Of a stretch of DNA of 64,000 nt, positions 47,867 through 60,693 are shown piece by piece. The DNA comes from Vanilla planifolia. Its lineage: Eukaryota; Streptophyta; Magnoliopsida; Asparagales; Orchidaceae. A model generated the notes under the pieces. It was not told the origin of the DNA, did not search any database, and saw nothing but the letters and a program-made list of their open reading frames with translations. Location: positions 17,094,607 to 17,158,606 of the forward strand of contig CM043877.1 of NCBI GenBank assembly GCA_023846275.1, in the 5' to 3' direction. Position numbers and translations under genes: made by a program. Position 1 is the stretch's first letter; the number at the start of each line of letters is the position of its first letter.

Positions 47867-50247
47867 TGTTACAAAAAGTTATTTATACTGATGTATGTGG
47901 CTCCATCATGTCGTAATGCCTTGGTATAAGCTTACATTTTCTCCTTTTGATTAATGATTACTCATGGAAGATGTGGGTGTATTTTTTAAAGAATAGGAAT
48001 AAGGCATTTGAGGCCTTCAAGAAATTAAAACCTAAGTAGAAAAAGATGATGACCACCAATTAGAGCTTTATAAATTGATAGAGGTTGAGGGTTCACCTCG
48101 AATGAGTTTAAAGTGTTTTGAGAAATTTATGGATTTGATATCCTATGAAAATTTCAAGATTGTAATAGCAAAATGGAATAGTTAAAAGGAATAATAGGAT
48201 GGTCTTGGTCCTCTATATGATGTCGAATGATAAACACATGCTCAAATTGTTAGTATTGAAGACTTTACCATTTGGTTTTTTTTGAATTATCAGCAATTTA
48301 ATGGGATTTAAATGTTGTGAACAAGAAAATTTAGATTTAAAACAAATTTCCAAGAGCTCAAAAATTGAATCAAAGAGTTTGTGTGCTATTCATGAGTCTC
48401 GTATCAATATGATCCATTGTGCTTAGAAATGAACTAGTCAGATAGATCCATTATGTTGAATGATGCAATTAGTGTTATATCGTACTTGTATAATCTCGTG
48501 TAAAATAGTATGATTAATTCAAATCTATGTGTAATGACAAGCTATTGTTCTATAAAAATTGATATAGCAATTAGAGTGTGATTTAGAGCCTTTTGAAGGG
48601 ATTCTAAAGACTATGTAAAAGGATTTAAACATAGGAGAAGAGAAAAATGCTTAACTTGCTTATTATTGTAAAAGACCTACTCATTGGAATCATTTTATAC
48701 TTATGTTCTATTATTTGAGCATTAAAATCAAACAACAAAATAATAAGATCTTTTCTATCAAGAGACATATATAAGAGAGATTATAAATAAGTTCAACACA
48801 ACAGACTATATTTCAATCAACACCCCAAAAGAGTGTAATAGAACTCTCTAAGGAGGATGGAGCAAGAAAGGTGAACATAACCACATTTTGACATTTTATG
48901 GGCAATTTGAGGTACCTAACATGTACAAGACTTAACATATAGTTCTCAGTAGGCTTGTGAACCAGTTTATAGAGAATCTAAGTGAGAAGCATATGAAGAC
49001 CGCAAAGAGAATTCTTCGATATTTGAATGGTATTTTCAATTATGGGATATTGTACTTATTTTTTATTAAGATGAATTTGAAACTGTATTGTGGTAGTGAT
49101 TATGTTAGAAATATCATCAATCAGAAGAGCGCTTCTAGGTTTAGATTTTTGTTGAGAAACAATGCAATTTTGTGGAGTTCAAAGAAGTGACCATAGTGAC
49201 ACTCTCGATGTGTGAATAAAAGTATATAATTGCCTAAGTTAGTGCATGTCACATAAAATAGTCATGGAGTTTGCTAAGCCAGCTTCTTTTTGTGGAGAAA
49301 GATGCCATCAAGATGATGGTGAACAGCAAAATCAGCCATTGATTTGGCCAAGAACTTGGTTTTTCATAATCAAAGTAAGCATATCGATACCAGTTTTCAT
49401 TTCATTCAAGGTTTTATTGCGAATTAAGAGATTGAGATTGGGCTTGTGAAGAGCTTTGATTAAGTTGTTGGTCTTTTTATGAAGACCCTCAAATGTGACA
49501 AACTCTAGTTTTTAAGGGTGATGATTGGAATTGTATAAAAATTAAATTTAAAGAAGAATGTTGAAATATAAACGTAATTATTAAATATATGACTTTTGGA
49601 GAAGTAATCAAGAAAAAAAGGTTGCAATTAATTTAGAATATATATTTGGCAAAAATTGATAAGTTATATTATAAAAGATTTTGAAAGATCAAAACTTATA
49701 ATAAGAATAAGCGAATTGTATATTTATCTTTTCAAAACACTGATTTAGAATTAATTCGAGATTTCTAAAATAATATAGTCTTAATAAATAATGTTCAACA
49801 AACTTGAAAAAATTTCTTATTTTAGTTATTAATGTATTTTTCAAATTTTGTTTTTAGGTGTGTAAATAAGTGATATATCAAGTCACCTTATAATATATAA
49901 GTTTTAAACATCAACAAGGTTCTTCAATTTTCATTCCTTCATTCTTGTTCATGAGAGTTGATCACCTACCAATGTTACCAACAATTAGTGATATGAATGT
50001 TTCCTTCTAATCTCACCTCTGGATTAAGGTATTAAAACACCACATAAAAATTTGGTATATATCTTCAAACTTATTTTGGCAGCCAAGTAGATTTTTCTAC
50101 TTGAGTTAACTAATGGTTTAAGCTGATCCAACAAAACCTCATTCTAAGCATGACCCAAGTATCCAAATTCCAAATAATTTTCGGCAAACTTTTAATTTTT
50201 TATTTAATGAAAAACTTTGGATGAGACCTGTATCGTGTGGGCATTCT
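47867..50247 (+). repeat. Large direct repeat, copy A' (2381 bp)
   Basis: Begins TGTTACAAAAAGTT immediately after the copia polypurine tract and ends GGGCATTCT, then continues into unique DNA (TTGAACATTG). About 99 percent identical to 42128-44510. The string GCATTCTTTGAAC at its end is what an unoccupied copia insertion site would look like. Confidence 0.95.
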
Positions 50248-53200
50248 TTGAACATTGTTCATCATCATCTAAAATGAAAATGACAATGTAAACTATGTAA
50301 AATAAAAAGTTGAAATTTGCATTATCATATTTGGTTTGCAATATTGGGTACTTGTCTCATTTTGTAAAAAGGGGGGGTTTCCATAATTTCTAATGCGCAT
50401 TGTTAACTGCTCTTTTTTGTGAACATTCTTAAAATTGTACTGTTGAAGAATATATTTCTTTTGGGATAACCCTTTTCTTTTGTTTGTTTTGCTGGTTTGA
50501 TGGAGATGGGTATGTTCTCTAACCATCATTACATTTCAAAATTGCATTTTCTTCTAATTTTTTTTATTATTGTTCTATATTGAGGATCACTTTCAGATTT
50601 ATTGACTATTTGATGCATAATGTTTTTGATAATTTTTGTGTATTGAAATTTATATTTTCTAACTGGTACTGTTGCCAAATATTTTTGATTCATAACCACA
50701 ATCAGTTAAGCATTTGGACTTTGCGTTTTTGAGATGCTATGAATTTGGTGTTTGAGATAGTGCTACTTTTTGTCATTTGAACTTGCTATAGAATAATTCA
50801 TGGCATGCTCATCAAAGATGGAAAAGCAACTTACGTTGCTAGGTAGGCTCAATCAAGAAGAATATTTTGGTACATAGAAATTCTCCAAAGTAAATTTGAT
50901 ACTATGAATATGGTACCTCTTTATTGTTCTTATTCTAGCTCATCTAAAAACATATTCATATCTCGATCATTTGAAGTTTGCATAGTAAGTTGTGTTTGAT
51001 TTTCCCAGTGATAACATAAGTAGAACTTCTCCAATCATTTTTTAAGTAATTTTTATTTTTAATAGAGACAATTTTATTTTGGTCTCTTTTTAAATAAAGC
51101 ATATCAAATAAAGAAAAATTTGTGAGCTTTCCTATTGGCTAAAAAAATTGACTAGATTGATCTATACCATCAATGTGTATTTTGTATTATTTTAACAACA
51201 TTTATTGGGTTCAATAAACAATCACAATAACTTCTATTAATGATTTATGTTGCTAGGTATGTTAAGATGTGCCGAGCCTCAATCAAGAAGAATATTTTTT
51301 AGCATCAAAATTCTCCAAGGTAAATTGGATATTGTGAAAATGGTTTTACTTCTTTATTCTTCTTATTTCAGCTCATCTCAAAAATATTCAAATCTACTTC
51401 ATCATTCACATTTTTCATGCTAATTTGTGTTTGATTTTTCCAGTGGTGATATATGTAGAACTTCTCCAATCATTTTTTAAGTATTTTTTTACTTCTAATA
51501 GAGAAAGTTTTATGCTTTTCTTCTGTTCAAAAAAGAAACATATCAAACAAAGAAAATATGGTGAGCTATCCTGTTGTCTCAAAAAATTGACTACATTCAT
51601 CTATACCATCAATGTGTATTTTGTACCATAAAAATATTTATTGCCCTCAATAAATGATTATACGAACTTTTATTAATTACTTATGTGGTCCATCTTACCT
51701 TATGTGTTGTATGGTTGCTGCAATTAGACAGGGAAAACTACTATGTTCTGTCCTATCAGTTGAAGTTGTAAGACAGGTGCAGCAACATAATAGCTTTCAG
51801 GAGAAGAAATGAAGCTGGCTATCTACACCACAAATTTGGAGATTTAAACTACAAGGAAAATCTCTCCTACTTCAACCATGTCTTCTTGAACACTTTACTA
51901 TCTCTTGTATTCTCTGCTTAGTTCCCTAATACTCTTTTATCTTTCTCATGGTTACATGAGAGAAAGAGCATGTCATACTTTATTTCCTTTGAAGTAGATC
52001 TCACCATCATTGTTGCTTATATGGTTTTTACTGCCTTGGTATATTTTTTCATTGTTGTACTGCTTTCTCTTTTTTTTTTTTCATGTTTTTGCTTTCTTGG
52101 CATCTTCTAACATTTGACATCAATATACCCGAAAAGAATTCTTTCATGATAGCTTTAGCATTATAGTTAATTGCAAATTCCTCATTTCTTCTATGCATTT
52201 CATTTCTATCAGCCATGTTTTAAGCAAAACAATTTTACTTGGACTGATGTCGGGTTATTATGGAATCTTATGTTTTGTCTTTGCAATCGAAAAGAGTTTA
52301 TGATACCATGTAGAATTTGTTCTTTTTTTGTTTGTTTTAGGTTTAATTTGGTGTTGCACGGTCAAGGTGAGATAGTGAAACATGGAATCATAATGTGTTA
52401 GATATTCTCTTGACATTGTGCATCACATGTATGTCCTATTTAACTTTGATGCATATATTTTACAGCCAAATATACTTTATTTATTATGTTAACTTGTGCC
52501 TTGCATTTATGGAATTGCTTGTAATATCCTATGCCACTTCCAGTTTGGGGACTTCAACGGACTCTTTGGCTTATTCATGGTTCAGATCGAATTTCTTAAG
52601 AAACAACTTAAAAAATGTTATAGAAATTCGTATGTGCCTAACATGATGAAGTTAGCAATTGCATCATATTTGTTTCAATCCAGTAACTTTTTTATAATTT
52701 CCAGTGCATGCATATTCTTGCAATATGTAGCAGTTGCATGCTAATCTAGTTTTGACTCAATTATGAATGGCTAGATGTTCTGCAATACAACTTTTATATA
52801 TCATCATGGCATCTTTAGGCATTGAATGAGACTGATAAACCATTTCAATATATGGGTGGTTTGCATGGATAAATCTTCTTTGTTGTTTATAATAGTTACA
52901 ACCATTTATTGTTTTCATCAAGTTTTCTATTTTATGCCATATTGCGCAAAACTTCAGATAGCTTCTTGGGTTTGGTAGTTAAAGTTTTTTACATCAAATA
53001 TATAACTACCATTTTGTTATTTAAAATGCCTTAAACCAACTTGGAATTATGAAAGATAGTTAATTTTTTAACAATAGAAATGACAACAAACTATCTTAAA
53101 TCCATAATCAGTTTTTTGCTTTATAACCCTTGGCTGTTGGTATCCGTTTGAGGCAATTTGATTTTGTGTAATGCATTCCTTAATCTGCATAACGTTTGAG

Positions 53201-53490
53201 TTCTATTTGCTATAGTTCTGTATGTAATTAGAGTTCTAGAGGATGGAGACTTGGAGACTCTTTTGATTTTGGAGTATGACAAAAAGCTGGTTCATTCAAT
53301 TACTGCTCATCCAAAAGTTGATCCAATAGCTAATAACAATGAGGCTTTAAAGCCATCTCTAATTATGCAACTTATGATACAAACTATCGCCTAGTTTTTG
53401 ATCGTGTAATGTAACCAAAGTATTTATATTTGGCTATCTAAGAGGAGTTTTGCTCCAAGCCCTTGATAGTAGACCCTGTGCCAGAATTAC
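50248..53490 (+). other. T-rich intron-like region, no supported gene
   Basis: The plus strand is persistently T-rich with many TTTTCAG- and TTTTAG-like ends and GTGAG/GTAA-like strings, as in the introns of a plus-strand plant gene, but no exon chain or recognisable protein emerges. It could be the 3' part of a decayed gene or an intron-bearing non-coding transcript. Open frames here are short and unsupported. Confidence 0.3.
50835..51685. repeat. Two-copy tandem repeat, period about 414 bp
   Basis: GTTGCTAGGTA begins at 50835 and 51249. Both copies carry CTCAATCAAGAAGAATATTTT, GTAGAACTTCTCCAATCA and ATCTATACCATCAATGTGTA in the same order. Divergence is moderate (roughly 15-20 percent by eye), so the duplication is old. 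Confidence 0.88.
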
Positions 53491-53499
53491 AACATCAGA

Positions 53500-54200
53500 A
53501 TGAAAGTAACAAAAGAATTAAAGGAGCAATAGAGAAAAAGAGTTCTTTTTGCAAAAAGATCGGAATAACTTGATTCATTGCTCTTCACCTCTTTTATAGA
53601 TGAGAGGTTATGATATTTCATTACAAAATATAGATTATTTTAATTCTCACATGATTCACGTAGTTTGCCCCCACTTTGTTAGTGTGGCAAAGTTTGCGCG
53701 TGGGAATGAGTTATCTATGATCACTATTTACTCTATACGTATGCAGATTGTGCGTACTCTTTAGACTACACATTCAAAGACTGTGCGTGCATTCTAGGCT
53801 CGGTCGTAGGTACCACACGTGGTTGCACATGCACGGTAGATGGCACCTACAACTATGCATGTTACACATGTGATGGTGATAGCATCTACCACAGTACATG
53901 CTGATCACATGGCAATTGGCCTTGTGTATTCTATTGCTCTTTTCGCTGAGGCTTACTATGCGATGCAAGTCTCGCGCAATTGTCGCATATTCAACACTCT
54001 ATCTTGTGCCTTGAAGAGTGCGTCACACATCCCAAGACACCGCTTGTCTTGCATGGTGGTGCCCTCATGCAGTTGCTCGTTTGCTTGTGCATGAAGTGGT
54101 ATTACTTGATTAACTTTTTGTCAAAGAGTTTTTTTTGGTCTTTCTTAGTTGTGAATTATTTGAATAAACTTACAATAGGTCATTCGAACAGTTATTCATT
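53500..54200 (-). mobile_element. Possible LTR, minus strand
   Basis: On the minus strand there is a TATA box in CATCTATAAAAGAGG (about 53588-53602), GC-richer DNA upstream of it (53660-54090) with repeated ACACGTGG- and CATGTGAT-like strings, and a T-rich R/U5-like part downstream. No terminal TG/CA pair or target duplication was found, so this is a weak call; a promoter of an unseen minus-strand transcript is the alternative. Confidence 0.3.
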
Positions 54201-57200
54201 TTAGCTATCATACATAATTAATCGTGTCATTTCCAATATGATTTTATGTCAAATCTCTACCAATTATCATAAAAGATCCAACTATGATATGACAATTGTT
54301 ATCACTAAAAACTTTAGCATAATCATGGACTTGCCTCTTTACTTCAACCAAGGGTAGTGCGTCTTATCTTTTCCCTTGATGTTCAAACTATTGAATTAGA
54401 AGTTTTTAGTAGAAAATTAGACTTAGAATAGTTTTTCCTCTTCAACAATAAAATTTCTTGCTCTATTCTTCCAAAGAAAATATCATAAAAGCCATTGTTA
54501 TATAACATAATCATTACCTAAATGCAACCAAGCCCCCTTTTCTTGATTCATATCAATTATCCCAAATCACGACACACTTGGTTGAACACATCGTGCTATT
54601 TTACTTGGCATTGGCAGAGTTAATGCTTTCCATTCTAACTACAAATTGTTCCTTTTAGATATAAAATAAGGTTTAACTTGAAGCCTGGCGTAGCTACTCA
54701 GAAACAGTTGTCAACTTTGCATGTAGAGTTTCCTACGATTAATGAATGCTGCATGGGCAGGTGCTTCTTTAGTTTACAGAATATTAAGTGTTTCGTCTCT
54801 CTTAACGTACCACTCTTTATCTTCTTTTCATCATTATTGTAGTTAAGCATCATTCGCAATAGAATGTAGTGCAATATAAATATCAAAGAAGAAGAAAGTA
54901 AACATTTGCATGAGAATAAATTGATTTACGTGATTTGTTTAAGTATTTAGGTTATGTTTATGAATAATAACAACATAAATTTATGAAGGAAAAAATTATG
55001 ATTGTAGAATAAAAAAATAGTTAAGAGGAGGGATAATTTTTTAGCCATAATAAGTGAGTGCATTTATAATATTTTATAAAATAGATGGATTTTTTAAATA
55101 TTAGAATTCAAGATAATTCTATTGATAGATTCAAGGTTATGTTTAATATTTTTTTTATTGAGAAAAACTTATTAGATTAATTTATTGCGTGAGAACAAAT
55201 TGTTTTTATATTTTTATTTAGAAAATAAGTTAAAAATAGTTATGATTTTTTGGATGATAAAATGATTTTTGTAATTTCAAAGTATTTTAAACGGTGACAA
55301 TCACATGCATCTTGGGTAAAATACAATTTTCGAGCATAATTAGGCAAATAATCGTGACATTTGCAAATCTTTGTCTAAAAGTATTGTTTGAGAATAGTTG
55401 CCCAAAAGTTGCATCGATGATAAAATCATAAACCAAGATTACAAAGAGATGAAATGATTTTATTTTACTTTTTTGACTACATGTTTGGAGAAATAATTGA
55501 AGCAACAAATTGCTTTAAAGATTTTTGCTCTAATTTGAATGCATCTTTTGTTTGTTGTTTGAAAGATTGTTTCCATTTAAGAAAAAAATGATCCAATACA
55601 TGTATAATGCATCTAAATCACATATTTACATGCTTCATCTTTGATTTTGCATTTTATCTTCTCTTTGGTGCTAATTCATTCTCTTACATTGTTCTTCAAC
55701 TACTCTTTCTATGGATCCAAGAAACAAAGGTATATCTATAACGCTATTTCTTATGATTCTCTAAAGATAACAAGTATCATAAAATTCGACCTTTGTATTG
55801 AGCCTATCGCTTATGGTCTGACTTTATCAATAAAATTAGTAGGACTTGCTATTCTTATGACATTTGGTTGTTTTCAACTAACATATCACTTGAGTGCTTT
55901 CATGTGTTTTCCTAAGCTTATCACCTATAGTTCACCTTGTTTTGTTATTTTTATGGCCAATAACTTGATAGCTATACTAAGTCTATGTTTGGTTTGGAAA
56001 GTGTTTTCCTTACTGCCCAACGCATTGTCCTATCATAGGATTAGTTGGGGCTCTTCGACAAAAAGTGGGCAATGAGTTTTTATAAGACAAATTTGTGCTT
56101 GTCAATTGTCTTGATCACAATTGTAATTTTTATGTATTAGTAACGACTTTTTAATAAGCTAATGCTTGATAATAAGTATAATTCAATGTAATTGTTATTA
56201 AATATTAAATTGATTAATAAATATATTGGAAATACAAATTATTGTTATTAAGTATTATCAAAAGTTGTGTTTGATAATATATCATCATGAGTGATTATTA
56301 AATTAATTATTTTGATGGAATGATAAAAGGAATTTTTTATTTTTTAATAAAAATGAAAGATGAATTGTTTATATTTGTTTTGGTCAAAATATGGTCAAAC
56401 ATAATTCTTTCATTTTTATATGAAAAATGTATTTGCAACAAATATACAAAGCAATATTAATAATTTTCAATGCTATTTTATTCAGTTTATTATTTCATGA
56501 TGATAATTACATCAAATGAATCCTTGTTGTTGATAACTATTATGCAAGTGGCCTTTGTCATGAGGATGCTATGTTTTGCTATATTAATATCATTAATAGC
56601 ATCTTTTTTCTTTGTGCTTTAGCAAATTTCAAGTAATATTACTAATCCAAGGATCATGTCTTCTCAACCAAGGCAGTTGTCGAGTTTCCATGTAGGGATG
56701 CCATTTGGATTTCATGTCTAATTTGTGAATGAGGTGAGCAAATAATGTTTGGTCAAGTATTATTCAAATATAAATAATATTTCAATATGTTTGATTTATA
56801 TTTCTAAAATAGATTGGTCTTTTCCTTTAATGATGTTGTTATGAGAACATCAAAAATAGGATTGATAAAAACATTGATAATAAAATAAAAAAGTATAATA
56901 AAAACAAATTTACATAGTTCATGCCAAGTTAGATCTACATTTGTTGATTTATATATGTCTTATTAAATCGCTTTTAAGGGTCAAGTTAGCCCATTTGTTT
57001 TTGGGTTAGGATCAAGTTAAACAAGGTTATGTCTCAAATTGGTTAGCCTTGGGCGAACTATCGAAAGGTTTGACTTGACTATAAATATCTCATTGGGATC
57101 CATATTGAACTCCTAGCCTAAAATTAGATTTGAACCAAAAGTTTTTGAATGTATTTGTTAATATACGATCTTAGGAGCTACCAATTATTTTAAAGGTGAT

Positions 57201-58950
57201 TGTTGATGAAAATGATACTTGCTTTAGACTTATAGTGCATGGGCCAAGGTCTATATAATGCACTTGACAAGGTCTAGAAGAGCAAGCACATGTGCCCGTG
57301 GTGTTTGAGCACTAAGGAGCTATGTGGACCCATTGAACTCCACTTTATGACCCTTGAGTCCAAACCTAATGCCACTTGTAAGTCTTACAGCCAAATCCAT
57401 GTAGGCACCAATTTTTCATATTAATAAAATCATCTTATTTATAATTTAATATATTTTTTAAGTATTTTAATTATGCTTTTTAAGTTTACTTGGTGAAATA
57501 TTTATAAAGTAATTATCTAAAATCCGATGTGTTTATTTCCAATATATTTAGATAGATTGTAACTAACGTGATTATAAAGACTTAGAAATATTAGTAACAT
57601 AATTATCATTTAGGTGTACTTAGTGAAGTATTATTTATTTATTTTAAATCGTGAACCTACGTTAATAATAATGAGACACAATAAACTAAATAAGTAAAAT
57701 CATGAGTGCATGTGAAACTCACATTTGAAGTTTTCTAAAAATATTCTTAACATTAAAAAAGATTTCTTATACTTAAGATGTATCATTTTAATAATTGATC
57801 ATAACAAGACTATGTAAATATATTGACTTTGATTCCTTATACAATATAATTGTTGTATCATTAAGCATATTTAAGTCTAAAAAAGGTCTAAAGGATGGCA
57901 ATATTCCTAATTTGGAAATCATAACATTACCTTTAAAAATAAGTTAGAATTGTTTACTTGCATTTAAAAATGCATCTTTATCATAACTATATTACATTAA
58001 ATTTCAAGAAACATTTGAGAAATATAAATCATTAAAATGCACATTTTAAATGTTTGAAATAAACTTAACATTGAGTGTCTTATAATGCACCACATCATAC
58101 TGCACTTTCAATATTGCATGTGTGTTGCATCACAATCTTGCTTGCAATATGTTGCATTAAGAGTGTACCTATTCTTCTTTTTAGTGCCAATTACATGTTT
58201 CTACAACTCAATTGTGGAGATTGTATACGATACATTAATATTGGCACGTTATATGTAAACCTCAACATACAATACATTATTTAGGATACATGATATATCC
58301 AATACATGAAAAATGTAACTAGTTTGTCCAAAATTAGAAAATTGACTTTTAGCTATTAGAGAGTTGTTTATAAAGTTTTAGAGCCATTGCTAAAGATCAA
58401 AATGCTTATAAAAACATTTCCAAACATCAAGAAAGTGTTGATAAATATTTGGGAATCATTTGTGAGTATTTACACATAAAGGTAAAGTTTGAGATCTATA
58501 ATAAAGTGCTTGGTTCAATTTGAAAAGCCAATCTACTCCTTATATCTTAACCTTTATGAAGGTCTTTAATAACATTAGGATATTTAGTATGCCCTTCGAT
58601 TTGTCTGATTAATTGTAGGAATTGTACTTTATTCCATAAACTTTTATTCTTATATTTTGGTGATCATTTTGGGTTGTGGTACTTAATCCTTTATCATAGA
58701 TTTTATTGGTCTTTTGATTGGAAGTTATAAGGTTCTTTCACCCCAAGTTATAGGGCTTTTATATGTTAGTGAATTATATTGTCTTTTGGTTTAGTTATTA
58801 TAGCATTTTGACTTGGTATAAGGTATGGTATGCAAAAGATGTTTAAGATAGTTAGCTAGGTTTTTTTTTATCGAAGGTAGATACAGATTTGATGTTAAGG
58901 ATCAAAACACACAAAATTCTTGATATATTTACTTTCTCACATTTCTCACA
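54201..58950. other. AT-rich spacer, no supported gene
   Basis: Mostly AT-rich. The longest open frame (55641-56075, plus, 144 codons) is hydrophobic and rich in Leu, Ile, Phe and Ser, as expected of translated T-rich DNA, and has no recognisable domain or promoter context. The segment 57000-57420 is richer in GC and may be a worn repeat that I cannot classify. Confidence 0.45.
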
Positions 58951-59323
58951 CAAAATTTCAAAAATAAACTTAAAGAATAATTAAAAAATATTTACATTAA
59001 AAGGTTTATATAAAATTTATGTTTTTTATCCATGTTTGTTGATTTGGTGAAAAGTTAAAATCTTTCCCTTTTCTTATGTGTACATCCCAACACTTTACTT
59101 GTAAAAGTTAATACTCTTAATTTAGTCAAACAATTTGAGGGGTTTGTTTAAAGTTTTAGAAGAAAATAATATTATCTAAATTATTTATTTATTTGTAATT
59201 ATTTTTGTGTGACAAATTACAATAATCATCAACGATTAATTTTTTGGTCTTAGTTTATGTGCATCATTTTGGATATTAAATATTAACAACTATTCTAGTT
59301 TCATATGAAATCATAATTGATGG
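58951..59323 (+). repeat. Direct repeat R1 flanking the LINE (left)
   Basis: Begins CAAAATTTCAAAAATAAACT and ends GAAATCATAATTGATGG. Aligns along its whole length with 60333-60693 (shared TTTACATTAAAAGG, TAGTTTATGTGCATCATTTT, TATTAACAAC), roughly 85 percent identical by eye. The LINE starts at the next base. Confidence 0.88.
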
Positions 59324-60332
59324 GGGATCATCTCCCCACGACGGTTTGGATGGCAGGAGGGGGCTGCTCGAGTGCAGCAGGTGCACATGGGGATGTACAG
59401 CAGAGGAATCCTCGCAACATGTTTTTTGGGAATGCCTGCACGCTCAGGAGCTCTAAGCTGACCATCAGGCGTGCGAGGCCATGGCCGCGCTTGGGCTCTC
59501 TCGGGGGGTGGGCGCTGGGCTGACTTAATACACCGGTTCATTGATTTCGTGGGTTCGTCGGCGGCGAGATGTGGGGTTGGCGCCGTGCATGCCACTATTT
59601 TGGCTACCATTATGTACTATATATGGGAGAGAAGGAACGCGAAGAGACATAATGACTCCGTGATCAACTATTGCACTATGTTGCGCAAGGTAAAGATCGA
59701 GATTATTGCAGCAGCAAAACATTGCAACCTTTACTCATCCATGTCCTGTGGGAACCCATGCAGCTCCTTCGAACTGCTTGTAGCCCATATTTGGGTTCCC
59801 CCCTACTGGATGGATAAAAGTGAATTGCGACATTGCTGTTGGGGAGGATGTTGCTGGGCTTGGCCTGGTGGTGAGGGACTACATGAGGAAGCCATTACTG
59901 GTAGTTGGGAAAAGGGTTATCTCACAGGCTGACGAAGCTATGGAGGTTCAGGCAATACTTGAGGCCCTTGATTTGTTGAGGGATATCCTTTCCTAATATC
60001 ACGCTGTGGAGATTCAGACGGATTCGATGTTGGCGCTGCAGGAGGTTCAGAAGCTCATTTCGTACCCGCCTATGGCGGGTTCCTTTGCTGAGGCTATCGA
60101 GTGGCAAGGTTCCTGGACGCACTGAGATTATCGCACATCTATAGAGAGGGGAATGCGCCTGTTGACTGGGTTGCGCGCACTGCTTGCTACTCTGATTTTG
60201 TGTGGGAGTTGGGGGTGTCCCTTCCCAAGCCCCTCCTCAAATTTATGTTATCGGATTTCATGTTTGATTTTCCGTGAGGATCATCCGTTCTGACCTTTTG
60301 TAAGGCTTATGCCTCCTTTTGAATAAAAAAAA
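59324..60332 (+). mobile_element. 5'-truncated L1-type LINE with RNase H tail
   Basis: GC-rich (over 50 percent) against AT-rich flanks. In order: a reverse-transcriptase-associated zinc finger (LLECSRCTWGC, then HVFWECLHAQEL; 59367-59455), a linker with YYIWERRNAKRHND (about 59617-59660), and RNase H (about 59820-60275) with NCDIAVGED, EVQAILEAL, IQTDSMLAL and YREGNAPVDWVAR. The protein ends in LLKFMLSDFMFDFP and is followed by GAATAAAAAAAA, a short poly(A) tail. The reading frame is broken: an in-frame TAA at about 59994, a frame change near 60110, and shifts near the finger. RT and endonuclease are absent (5' truncation). Likely an autonomous-family copy that arrived dead. Confidence 0.9.
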
Positions 60333-60693
60333 CAAGCTTTCAAAAGTAAACTTGAGTTTTAAAGAAAAATTCAAAAATATTTACATTAAAAGGCTTACAT
60401 AAAATTTATGCTTTTAATCTTTTTTTGTTAATTTTGTAAAAATTTAAATTTACCCTCTTTCTTATAATAGTTAATATTCTTAGTTTAGTCAAACAATACG
60501 ATAACATTGTTTATAGTTTTATAAAAAAATAATATCATCGAAATAATTTATTCATTTTTTTGTAATTATTTTTATATGACAAAATATAATAATCATCAAT
60601 GATTAATTTTTAAGTCTTAGTTTATGTGCATCATTTTGGATATTAAATATTAACAACAACTATTCTAGTTTCACATGAAATCATGATTGATGG
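60333..60693 (+). repeat. Direct repeat R2 flanking the LINE (right)
   Basis: Starts at the base after the LINE poly(A) (CAAGCTTTCAAAAGTAAACT) and ends GAAATCATGATTGATGG, matching R1. The LINE sits exactly between the copies, as in target-primed insertion with a very long target duplication. Confidence 0.88.

Noticed and set aside
55641-56075. 144-codon hydrophobic ORF, the longest frame in the right-hand spacer
   Set aside because: Composition is that of translated T-rich DNA; no domain, promoter or splice context, and no homologue recognised on either strand.
59311-59722. Minus-strand ORFs of 65-99 codons across the GC-rich LINE
   Set aside because: The plus strand carries the LINE zinc-finger and RNase H motifs; the minus frames are by-products of high GC.
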